From NCBI GenBank assembly GCA_039925145.1, contig JBDSZL010000064.1:1-58220 (forward strand): a DNA stretch of 58,220 nt. Direction: 5' to 3'. Within the stretch, counting starts at the first letter, position 1. Each line of letters begins with the position of its first letter. The notes beneath the pieces were generated by a model that was given only the letters and a program-made list of their open reading frames with translations, was not told the origin of the DNA and made no database searches. This document shows positions 1 through 7,520 of this stretch, one piece after another. The translations under genes and the position numbers were made by a program. Origin of the DNA: JBDSZL01 sp039925145. Its GTDB lineage: Bacteria > Acidobacteriota > Vicinamibacteria > Vicinamibacterales > SCN-69-37.

Positions 1-117
1 CGCTTCCGGCGCTTGGCGCGCGACTATGAGCGCCTCGCGGCGACGCTCGCCGCTTATCACTATCTCGCCTTCGCGTGCCTCATGCTTCCGCACGCGCTGG
101 CGGCCGGAAGTTCATAA
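1..117 (+). mobile_element. IS5-type transposase, C-terminal fragment (cut by window edge)
   Basis: An open frame enters from the left edge and stops with TAA at 115-117, giving 38 residues. The stretch reading RRLARDYERL followed by an aromatic, Ala/Leu-rich tail resembles the extreme C-terminus of IS4/IS5 DDE transposases, just after the last catalytic Glu region. The catalytic core is outside the window, so activity cannot be judged. A palindromic tandem repeat follows immediately. The family assignment rests on this short tail only. Confidence 0.6.
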
Positions 118-135
118 CAGGCTCTAGAGACTCAT

Positions 136-251
136 AAGAGACCGGGTCTCATTTCAAGAGCACTCCATAGGAGACCCGGTCTCCTCGAGAGTCAAGAGAC
201 CGGGTCTCTTTTCAAAAGCCCTCCATAGGAGACCCGGTCTCCTAGGAACTC
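136..251. repeat. Two tandem 58-bp units, each with paired GAGACC-N-GGTCTC palindromes
   Basis: Positions 136-193 and 194-251 are two direct copies with a few mismatches. Each unit carries GAGACCGGGTCTC and, about 20 bases later, its reverse complement GAGACCCGGTCTC, for example at 138-150 and 171-183. Each 13-mer is itself an odd-length palindrome. Four such elements therefore stand in 116 bases. They lie between the transposase tail and the stop codon of the convergent metallopeptidase gene. They could be insertion-element ends, REP-like elements or a bidirectional terminator; the sequence alone does not decide. Confidence 0.85.
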
Positions 252-978
252 AAAGCAGCTCGCGGCCGTGCTGGCGCAACCATCGTTCTGCGGCGCGCCA
301 CTCCGGGCAGAGCGCTGCGACCTCGCGCCAGAATCGCGGCGAATGGTTCGGCTGGCGCAGGTGCGCCAGCTCGTGGAGCACCACGTAATCGCTGACGTGC
401 GGTGGCATCTGCACGAGCCGCCAGTTGAGTGTGATGTTTCCTTTGCCGGAGCAGGCGCCCCACCGCGATTGCTGATTGCGCACGGTGACCCGAGCGGGAC
501 CGAGACCAGCCGCCGCGCCGAGCATGACGCAACGCGCGGGCAGCTCCCGGGCCGCGAGGGCTCGCAGGTGGCGCTCGACGGCTGCCCGAACATCGAGGTC
601 TGGCGGCAGTATCCCGAGGCACAGATCGCCGACCAGAATGTTTCCGTCTGATCGGGTGAGCGGTAGCCGGACTCCGCGAAACCAGACGAGCGTGCCGTCG
701 CGCCATTCGGAGCGTCCGCGTAGTCGGCCCCACTCGGTCGCAACCCAGGCTGCCTGACTCGCCGCGAATCGAAGGCCTTCGGCGATAGACGCCGAGGGCG
801 GGACCGTCAGGCGCACCGCCCCTGCGGGCGTGACGCGCAACACGTACCGGCGCGCCCAGCGGTGGCGGGCCACCACGATCGGAAATACGCGACCGGCAGC
901 GTGCAGTTGGCGCAAAGGACGTTCCGACGAGGTCGTGGTGGACCAGGGCAGCCGCAGTTGCACGGCACCAGAGTACAC
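250..978 (-). CDS. YgjP/DUF45-family zinc metallopeptidase
   Basis: The 242-residue protein belongs to the YgjP-like (DUF45, SprT-related) metallopeptidase family, whose substrates are poorly known. The zinc site is clear near the C-terminus: HELAH at about residues 202-206, followed by RQPNHSPRFW, where the His of NHS is the expected third ligand. The N-terminal half has the Arg-rich beta-strand region typical of the family. No signal peptide is seen, so it is probably cytoplasmic. The start is GTG at 978; an overlapping ATG just upstream is in another frame. The stop lies inside the palindromic repeat. It diverges from the TetR gene. Confidence 0.85.
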   Translation of the reverse strand: MYSGAVQLRLPWSTTTSSERPLRQLHAAGRVFPIVVARHRWARRYVLRVTPAGAVRLTVPPSASIAEGLRFAASQAAWVATEWGRLRGRSEWRDGTLVWFRGVRLPLTRSDGNILVGDLCLGILPPDLDVRAAVERHLRALAARELPARCVMLGAAAGLGPARVTVRNQQSRWGACSGKGNITLNWRLVQMPPHVSDYVVLHELAHLRQPNHSPRFWREVAALCPEWRAAERWLRQHGRELL

Positions 979-1082
979 CTGCTCTCATGCCCCGGTCCTG
1001 GTCACCAACGCTTCCGGCACCTGGTGCGCGACGAACACGGCGCCGCCAAGGCTCGGCGTGCGTGGCCCGCCCGCGAGTGTGT

Positions 1083-1098
1083 GCAAGTAACTACTTGC
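1083..1098. promoter_or_regulatory. Palindromic operator candidate for the adjacent TetR regulator
   Basis: GCAAGTA at 1083-1089 and TACTTGC at 1092-1098 form a perfect 7-bp inverted repeat around a 2-base centre. It ends 32 bases upstream of the TetR start codon, in the divergent region between the metallopeptidase and the efflux operon. Length and symmetry fit a TetR-family operator, and autoregulation of the efflux operon is the likely role. Binding is inferred. Confidence 0.7.
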
Positions 1099-1130
1099 TT
1101 CCATCCCCATGTTCGCGCTACCGTACCGCC

Positions 1131-1736
1131 ATGGACGTGCGGGAAGCCCTGCTCGAAGCCGCGTTGAAGGTGTTCGCCGAAGCCGGCATGCGCGGGGCGA
1201 CGACCCGCAAGATCGCGCAGGCCGCTGACGTGAACGAGGTCACGCTCTTCCGGCACTTCCGCAGCAAGGACGAACTCATCGAGGCCGCGCTCGCCGGATT
1301 TGCGCAGCGGGTCGAGACACGGGTGCTGCCCCCGACGCCCACCGACCCGCGATCGGAACTGATCGCGTGGTGCGGATTCCACCATCGCGAGCTCCACAAG
1401 CGCAGCGCGCTGATCCGCAAGGCCATGGGTGAACACGAAGAGCATCCGAGCCATTGTGCGCAGGGCATGCGCGCCTCGGTGCGGGTCGCCCGTGAACTGA
1501 CCGAGTATCTTCGACGTCTCAAGCAGGCGGGTCTGGCGACGGGTGACTGGGACGAGGCGGCGGCCACGAACATGCTGATGGGCGCGCTTTTCGCAGACGC
1601 CCTGGGGCGCGACACGATGCCCGATCGATATCCCTACAGCATGCGGGCCGCGGTGCAGCACTACGTGGACCTGCTGCTCAACGCCATCGGTGCGGGCGAC
1701 GTCTCGCCCGCCAGCAGAGGACGCACTTCCAGATGA
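1131..1736 (+). CDS. TetR/AcrR-family transcriptional regulator of the efflux operon
   Basis: This 201-residue protein has a TetR-type N-terminal DNA-binding domain. The helix-turn-helix spans about residues 22-44 (TTRKIAQAADVNEVTLFRHF) and is followed by the usual SKDELIEAAL segment. The all-helical C-terminus would bind a ligand and dimerise. I chose ATG 1131 because homology begins there; a longer upstream frame is GC-rich and unlike the family. The stop overlaps the outer-membrane channel gene by 4 bases (ATGA), so regulator and pump are translationally coupled. A perfect palindrome sits upstream. The likely role is repression of the RND pump until an inducing compound binds. Confidence 0.92.
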   Translation: MDVREALLEAALKVFAEAGMRGATTRKIAQAADVNEVTLFRHFRSKDELIEAALAGFAQRVETRVLPPTPTDPRSELIAWCGFHHRELHKRSALIRKAMGEHEEHPSHCAQGMRASVRVARELTEYLRRLKQAGLATGDWDEAAATNMLMGALFADALGRDTMPDRYPYSMRAAVQHYVDLLLNAIGAGDVSPASRGRTSR

Positions 1737-3202
1737 TCATGCCGAGACCTACGAGCCTCCGAGTTGCTGCCAGCCTCGCCATCCTTTTCGCGCTCCCCGT
1801 TGCGGCGACGGCGCAGGGTGCCGCCCGACTGACACTCGCCGACGCGCTGGCGATGGCCGCCGAACACAGCGAGGTCATTCAAATTGCCCGCGCGGGTGAA
1901 GTCCGTGCCGATGCCGACGCTCAGCGCATCGCGAGTCAACGGCTCCCTCAAGTGAACTTTGCGGGCACGTACAGCCGGACGCTTGCGTCCGAATTCAGCA
2001 ACGCGTTCAGCAGCAGCGCGCCGGCTTGCGATCCGCTGCGGGTCGACCCGTCACGTCCGCTCAGCGATCGGGTCTCGGAGATCGAACGCGCAGCCGGATG
2101 CGGCGGCCTGGGCTCGAGCTTCAGCCTGAACAACCTCCCCTTCGGCCAGCGCAACGTCTATCAGGCCGGCTTCACGTTCTCGCAGGCGCTGTATACCGGT
2201 GGTCGCATCACGGCGCAGCAGCGCCAGGCGGACGTGTCGAGGCGAATCGCGACACTCACGACAACGGCGACAGAAGGACAGCTGCGGCTCGACGTCGCGC
2301 GCGCGTTCTACGCGGCGGCGCTCACCGATCGCCTGCTCGCCATCGCCGAGTCGGTGTACGCGCAGGCCGGCGCTGCGTACGACCAGACCCGTCTGGCGTT
2401 CGATGCCGGACGGCAGCCCGAATTCGAGCTGCTCCGAGCCCAGGTGGCCCGTGACAATCAGCGGCCGACCGTCATTCGTCGACGCGCGGACCGCGACGTG
2501 GCCTACCTCCGTTTGCGCCAGTTGCTCCAGCTGCCGGCCGATGCGCCGCTGACGCTCGATGTGGATCTCGAGAATCCCACACTGCCCATCCCGGAGCCGT
2601 TTGCCGTCGACCTCATAAAGGCCAAGGAGACCAGCGAGATCGAACGCGTGGCCTTGGTGCAGTCACAGGCGGCCGTCGAGATACAAGAGGCCGCCGTGGC
2701 CGTGGCGCACGCCCAACGGCTCCCATCGCTCGGGCTGTCGTCCTCATACGCAAGGGTGGGCTATCCGTCTGACGGCGTCATTCCCGGTCCCGGTGATTTC
2801 AGAACCAACTGGTCGCTCAGCACCACCGTGCAGATGCCGCTGTTCACCGGCCGGCGCCTGCAGGCCGAAGAGCTGGCGGCGCATGCCGACCTCGACCAGG
2901 CGCGCGCGCAGGTGGCCCAGGCGCGCGAGCTCGCCGCGCTCGATACGGCAACGGCCAAGCAAGATCTGACGGCGGCCGAAGCCGCGTGGGAAGCGAGCGG
3001 CGGGACGATTCAGCAGGCCGAACGGGCCCATCAGATTGCCGAGCTCAGAAACCGCGAGGGGCTGTCGACCCAGCTCGAACTGGCGGATTCACGCCTGGCC
3101 CTCGAGATTGCCCAGGCCAACCGTGCGCAGGCGGCGCACGACCTGCAGGTCGCACGCGCGCGCGTCGCCCTGCTGCCTACCTTGCCGATTACCGGCCGAT
3201 AA
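1733..3202 (+). CDS. TolC-family outer-membrane efflux protein
   Basis: The 489-residue protein starts with a signal peptide ending near residue 28 (ALPVAATAQG). It then shows the two-fold repeated coiled-coil arrangement of outer-membrane efflux (OEP) proteins, rich in Ala, Gln and Arg (for example ERAHQIAELRNREGLSTQLE). It would form the trimeric outer-membrane duct of a tripartite efflux system with the next two genes. Start ATG 1733 overlaps the regulator stop; ATG 1739 is an alternative. A Cys-containing insert at about residues 85-130 (PACDPLRVDP) is longer than in Escherichia coli TolC but is often seen in Acidobacteriota relatives. Confidence 0.93.
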   Translation: MIMPRPTSLRVAASLAILFALPVAATAQGAARLTLADALAMAAEHSEVIQIARAGEVRADADAQRIASQRLPQVNFAGTYSRTLASEFSNAFSSSAPACDPLRVDPSRPLSDRVSEIERAAGCGGLGSSFSLNNLPFGQRNVYQAGFTFSQALYTGGRITAQQRQADVSRRIATLTTTATEGQLRLDVARAFYAAALTDRLLAIAESVYAQAGAAYDQTRLAFDAGRQPEFELLRAQVARDNQRPTVIRRRADRDVAYLRLRQLLQLPADAPLTLDVDLENPTLPIPEPFAVDLIKAKETSEIERVALVQSQAAVEIQEAAVAVAHAQRLPSLGLSSSYARVGYPSDGVIPGPGDFRTNWSLSTTVQMPLFTGRRLQAEELAAHADLDQARAQVAQARELAALDTATAKQDLTAAEAAWEASGGTIQQAERAHQIAELRNREGLSTQLELADSRLALEIAQANRAQAAHDLQVARARVALLPTLPITGR

Positions 3203-3224
3203 CCAGGTCCCTTCAGGAGTAGTC

Positions 3225-4328
3225 ATGCGTCGATCCGTTGAAGTCTCACGTGCACTAGGGCTGATGCTGGGCCTGGCTCTGGCCGGCACGTCCTGCGGCG
3301 GCAAGGCCGAGTCCGCCGCAGCGGCGCCGGCGACGCCTGCCGTTGTCCTGCTCGCGCCGGAGAACGTCACCAAGGTCCAGATGGGACACATCACCTCGGG
3401 TCCGATGATCTCGGGGCAGTTGGCGCCGGCACGCGAAGCCACTGTTCGCTCCCAGGTTGGGGGGTCGATCGTCGAGCTCACTGTGGATCGTGGGCAAGCG
3501 GTCACGGCCGGCCAGGTACTGGCACGAATCTCCTCGCGCGATCTGCAGGAGTCGTACACGTCGGTGCAGGCGGCCGTAAAGTCCGCCGAGACGGCGCTTC
3601 GCGTGGCCGAGAGCGAGGCGCAACGCACAGAGTCGCTCGTCAAGGGCGGCGCGGTCGCCACGCGCGACCTCGAACAGGCGCGCAATGCCGTGTCGACCGC
3701 GGAAGCACAACTGGCGGCGGCGAAGTCCCGCGAGCGGAGTGTCTGGCAGCAGCTCGACGACACGACGGTCAAGGCGCCGTTTGCCGGCACCGTCACCGTC
3801 AGACCGGCCAGCAGCGGCGACGTCGTCGCGCCAGGGGCCGAGTTACTCACCATCATCGACCCGTCCAGCATGCGGCTCGAAGCGCTGGTGCCAGCCGATC
3901 AGGTCACGCAGATCAAGCGTGGAGCCGAGGTGCGGTTCAAGGTGCGCGGAGTGGCCGATCCGTTCGTCGGCAGAGTCGAGCGCCTGAACGCAGCCGCCGA
4001 TCCCGTCACACGTCAAGTCGCGGTGTTCGTGTCCCTGCCCAATGCCGGCGGCAAGCTTATCGCCGGTCTGTTCGCCGAAGGCCGCGTAAAGACCTCGTCG
4101 CGAGACACCATTGTCGTGCCACTCGCCGCGGTCGATGAAACGGGCGCGGTGCCGTTCGTCACCAGGATTCGCGAGGGCAAGGCCGAGCGCGTCGATGTGA
4201 CCTTGGGCACGCGGCAGGCCGACACCGAGCAGGTAGAGGTCACCAAAGGCGTTGCCATCGGCGATGTCGTGGTGCTCGGCTCCGCCAGAGGCGTGGCGGC
4301 CGGCACTCCCGTGAAGATCACCCAGTAG
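3225..4328 (+). CDS. RND efflux membrane-fusion (periplasmic adaptor) protein
   Basis: The 367-residue HlyD/AcrA-family adaptor links the inner-membrane RND pump to the outer-membrane channel. The N-terminus is a lipoprotein-like signal (GLALAGTSCGG), although the lipobox is atypical. A biotinyl-lipoyl-like half-domain (VRSQVGGSIVELTVDRGQ), a helical hairpin rich in Ala and Glu, the second lipoyl half (TVKAPFAGTV) and beta-barrel domains follow in order. Start ATG 3225 is chosen because AGGAG at 3215-3219 lies 5 bases upstream and a signal peptide begins there; the longer open frame overlaps the previous gene. Confidence 0.94.
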   Translation: MRRSVEVSRALGLMLGLALAGTSCGGKAESAAAAPATPAVVLLAPENVTKVQMGHITSGPMISGQLAPAREATVRSQVGGSIVELTVDRGQAVTAGQVLARISSRDLQESYTSVQAAVKSAETALRVAESEAQRTESLVKGGAVATRDLEQARNAVSTAEAQLAAAKSRERSVWQQLDDTTVKAPFAGTVTVRPASSGDVVAPGAELLTIIDPSSMRLEALVPADQVTQIKRGAEVRFKVRGVADPFVGRVERLNAAADPVTRQVAVFVSLPNAGGKLIAGLFAEGRVKTSSRDTIVVPLAAVDETGAVPFVTRIREGKAERVDVTLGTRQADTEQVEVTKGVAIGDVVVLGSARGVAAGTPVKITQ

Positions 4329-4358
4329 CCCAGAGCGGCCCGACTCGCAGGACCGAAC

Positions 4359-7300
4359 ATGCTCATCTCAGATTTCGCCATCCGCCGCCCGGTCATCACC
4401 ATCGTCAGCATGCTGGCGCTGGTGGTCTTCGGGCTCGTCTCACTCGTCCTGCTGCAGACCGACGAGTTCCCCGATGTCGCCGTGCCGCTCGTCGTCGTGG
4501 CCGTGCCGTACCCGGGCGCGTCGCCCGACAGCGTGGAGCGTGAAATCGTCGAGCCGCTCGAAGAAGCCATCTCGGGCATCAGCGGCGTGCAGAAGGTCTC
4601 ATCGAATGCGCTCGACGGCTACGCCACGGTGCTCGTGGAGTTCAACTACGAGAAGGACCTGCAGCAGGCCACGCAGGAGATTCGAGACAAGATCAGCACC
4701 ATCCGCAACGACCTGCCGCCAGAGATGAAGGAGCCGGTCCTTACCCGCGTCAACCCGGTCGACTTTCCGATCTTCTCGATTGCCATCGCGTCCGAAAGCC
4801 TGACCGTGCCGCAATTGACGCTGCTCGCCGACCCAGGCATCACCCGACGGCTTCGGTCGGTGACGGGCGTCGGAGAAGTCGTGACCGCGGGCGTCAACAC
4901 CCGTGAGATGACCGTCGACCTCCGCCCCGATTCGCTGATGGCGGCCAACGTGAGCATCGGCGAAGTCGTTGGCGCCCTCTCGGTGCAGAACGTCGCGGCG
5001 CCAGTGGGACGATTGGTCGGCGTCAACGACGAGCGCACCATCCGTCTGGCCGGTCGCGTGCTCTCGGCCGAAGAGTTCACCAACATCGTCGTGGCCACCC
5101 GTGGCGGCCGCGTCGTGCGGCTCGGAGATGTCGCCACCGTGCACGTCGGCACCGAGGAACCTCGCACCGGCGCCAGCTTCTCTGGACGCGAGGCGGTCGG
5201 CATCGACATCAAGAAATCGAAGGGGTACAGCACCACCGCGGTCGCCGCCTCGATCCGTACCGAGCTCGAGACCATCAAGAAGACACTTCCCGCAGGCGTG
5301 AGCCTGCACGTCGTCCGCGATGCGGGCCAGCGCGTCACCAACTCGGTCTCCAACGTCCAGGCGGCCCTGATCGAGGGGGCCCTGCTCACCGTGCTCACGG
5401 TGTTCCTGTTCCTCAACTCATGGCGCTCTACGGTAATCACCGGTCTGGCGCTGCCCGTGTCGGTGATCGCGTCGTTCATCGCCGTGCTCGCCTTTGGATT
5501 CACGCTCAACACGATGTCGCTGCTGGGCCTGTCGTTGGCTATCGGCATCCTGATCGACGACGCCATCGTCGTGCGCGAGAACATCGTCAGACACGTCGAG
5601 CTCGGCAAGGATCACTACACCGCCGCGCGCGAGGGCACGGCTGAGATCGGCCTGGCGGTGGCCGCGACGACGTTCTCGATCGTCGTGGTCTTCGTGCCGA
5701 TTGCGTTCATGGGCGGCGTGGCACAGCAGTGGATGGGCCCCTTCGCCCTGACGATCGCCTGCTCCGTGCTGGTGTCGCTCTTCGTGTCGTTCTCACTCGA
5801 TCCCATGCTGTCCGCCTATTGGCCCGATCCGCACATGCGGCCCGAACAGCGGTGGTGGCTCTCCCGGCAGCTGACGCGCTTCAATGACTGGTTCAATCGA
5901 CAGGCCGATCGATACAAGACCATCATCAGCTGGGCGCTGCGGCACCGAATCGCGATGGTGATCCTCGCGTTGGGATCGTTCGTGGGGGCGCTCGCCATGC
6001 CGGCCATGGGTTATCTCGGCGGCGAGTTCTTCCCGGTATCCGACAACTCCGAGTTCTTCGTGGCCATCGAGACGCCACCCGGCTCCAATTTGGCCTACAC
6101 CAGCCGCAAGCTCGACGAAGTGGCGGCAGTCGCGCGTTCCATGCCGGGCGTGTCGCACACCTACTCCACCGTCGGTGGGGCTTCAGGGGCGGTCGACGAA
6201 GGCCGGGTGTACGTCGGTCTCGAACCGAAGGCCGAACGGCACGATCACCAGGACACGATTGTCCGGGGCCTCCGCCAGAGGCTCAACGGACTCGGAGGCG
6301 TGACCGCCGCCGTTCAGACGAGCGGCATCGACAACCAGAAACAGATTCAGCTTCAGCTCAGCGGACCAGATATCGCGACGCTGAGCCGTCTTGCGGACCA
6401 GGCGCTCACGCTGGTGCGGCAGGTACCGGGCGCGGTCGATGTGGGCATCTCGACCCGGGGCCAGAAGCCCGAGCTCGACATCCGTGTGGATCGCGCGCTT
6501 GCCGGATCGCTTGGCGTGCGCGCGGGCGACGTGGCCCAGGCCCTGCGCCCGGCATTTGCCGGCGTCGATGCGGGCGACTGGGTCGACCCAACCGGAAAGA
6601 CACGCGACGTCACGGTGCGTCTCGCCCCAGAAGCGCGGGCGCGCGCCGCCGATCTTGCCGCACTGCCCCTCATGATCAATGGCGCGGCGGGTCCGACCTC
6701 CATCCCGCTCGGACAGATCGCGGAAATCCACTCCTCGCTCGGGCCCACGCGGATCGACCACTTGGATCGTGAACGCGTCATTGTCGTGCAGGCCAACACC
6801 GAGGGACGTGCACTCTCGGAAGTCGTGGCCGACATCAACAAGAAGATGGAAACGCTGTCGCTGCCGGCCGGCTACATCGTCTCCCAAGGCGGGCAAACGA
6901 AAGATCAGCGCGAAGTCTTCGGCCGAATCCTGACCGCTCTGGGCGTGGCAGTCCTGCTGATGTATCTCGTGCTCGTCGTGCAGTTCGGCTCGTTCCTCGA
7001 CCCGCTCGCGATCATGCTCTCGCTGCCGTTGTCGCTCATCGGCGTGGTGGGCGCCCTGATGCTCTCCGGCGACACGCTCAACATCATGAGCATGATCGGC
7101 GTCATCCTGCTCATGGGCATCGTGGCGAAGAATGCGATTCTGCTCATCGACTTCGCCAAATGGTCCGAGGAGAAGGGCCTGCCGCGCCAGCAGGCCATCA
7201 TCGAGGCGGGCCGCGCCCGCCTCCGGCCGATTCTCATGACCACGCTCGCGCTAATTGCGGGCATGATTCCCGTGGCGCTCGGCGAAGGCGAAGGCGCTGA

Positions 7301-7487
7301 CTTTCGGGCACCGCTCGGTCGCGCGGTCATCGGCGGCGTCATCACGTCGACGCTGTTGACGCTGCTCGTGATTCCGACGTTCTACGACATCCTGTCGAGC
7401 TGGCGTGAGGGCCTGGGGCGGCTGTTCCGGCGCGACCGCGCGCGCAAGCCAGAAGCGCACGAAGGGCCGGTTCGCATCGCCTCTTGA
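4359..7487 (+). CDS. RND-family efflux transporter (AcrB/MdtB type)
   Basis: At 1042 residues this is a full-length hydrophobe/amphiphile-efflux RND pump. The N-terminus (ISDFAIRRPVITIVSML) begins TM1. The proton-relay pair Asp400-Asp401 is in TM4 (LSLAIGILIDDAIVV), and the matching Lys924 is in TM10 (MGIVAKNAILLIDF). Two large periplasmic loops follow TM1 and TM7. With the TolC-like and adaptor proteins it should export hydrophobic compounds or drugs using the proton gradient. The start lies 30 bases after the adaptor stop. The substrate is not predictable from sequence. Confidence 0.96.
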   Translation: MLISDFAIRRPVITIVSMLALVVFGLVSLVLLQTDEFPDVAVPLVVVAVPYPGASPDSVEREIVEPLEEAISGISGVQKVSSNALDGYATVLVEFNYEKDLQQATQEIRDKISTIRNDLPPEMKEPVLTRVNPVDFPIFSIAIASESLTVPQLTLLADPGITRRLRSVTGVGEVVTAGVNTREMTVDLRPDSLMAANVSIGEVVGALSVQNVAAPVGRLVGVNDERTIRLAGRVLSAEEFTNIVVATRGGRVVRLGDVATVHVGTEEPRTGASFSGREAVGIDIKKSKGYSTTAVAASIRTELETIKKTLPAGVSLHVVRDAGQRVTNSVSNVQAALIEGALLTVLTVFLFLNSWRSTVITGLALPVSVIASFIAVLAFGFTLNTMSLLGLSLAIGILIDDAIVVRENIVRHVELGKDHYTAAREGTAEIGLAVAATTFSIVVVFVPIAFMGGVAQQWMGPFALTIACSVLVSLFVSFSLDPMLSAYWPDPHMRPEQRWWLSRQLTRFNDWFNRQADRYKTIISWALRHRIAMVILALGSFVGALAMPAMGYLGGEFFPVSDNSEFFVAIETPPGSNLAYTSRKLDEVAAVARSMPGVSHTYSTVGGASGAVDEGRVYVGLEPKAERHDHQDTIVRGLRQRLNGLGGVTAAVQTSGIDNQKQIQLQLSGPDIATLSRLADQALTLVRQVPGAVDVGISTRGQKPELDIRVDRALAGSLGVRAGDVAQALRPAFAGVDAGDWVDPTGKTRDVTVRLAPEARARAADLAALPLMINGAAGPTSIPLGQIAEIHSSLGPTRIDHLDRERVIVVQANTEGRALSEVVADINKKMETLSLPAGYIVSQGGQTKDQREVFGRILTALGVAVLLMYLVLVVQFGSFLDPLAIMLSLPLSLIGVVGALMLSGDTLNIMSMIGVILLMGIVAKNAILLIDFAKWSEEKGLPRQQAIIEAGRARLRPILMTTLALIAGMIPVALGEGEGADFRAPLGRAVIGGVITSTLLTLLVIPTFYDILSSWREGLGRLFRRDRARKPEAHEGPVRIAS

Positions 7488-7520
7488 TCGAGAGACCGAT
7501 CGCGGTCACCGGCCGGGAGC

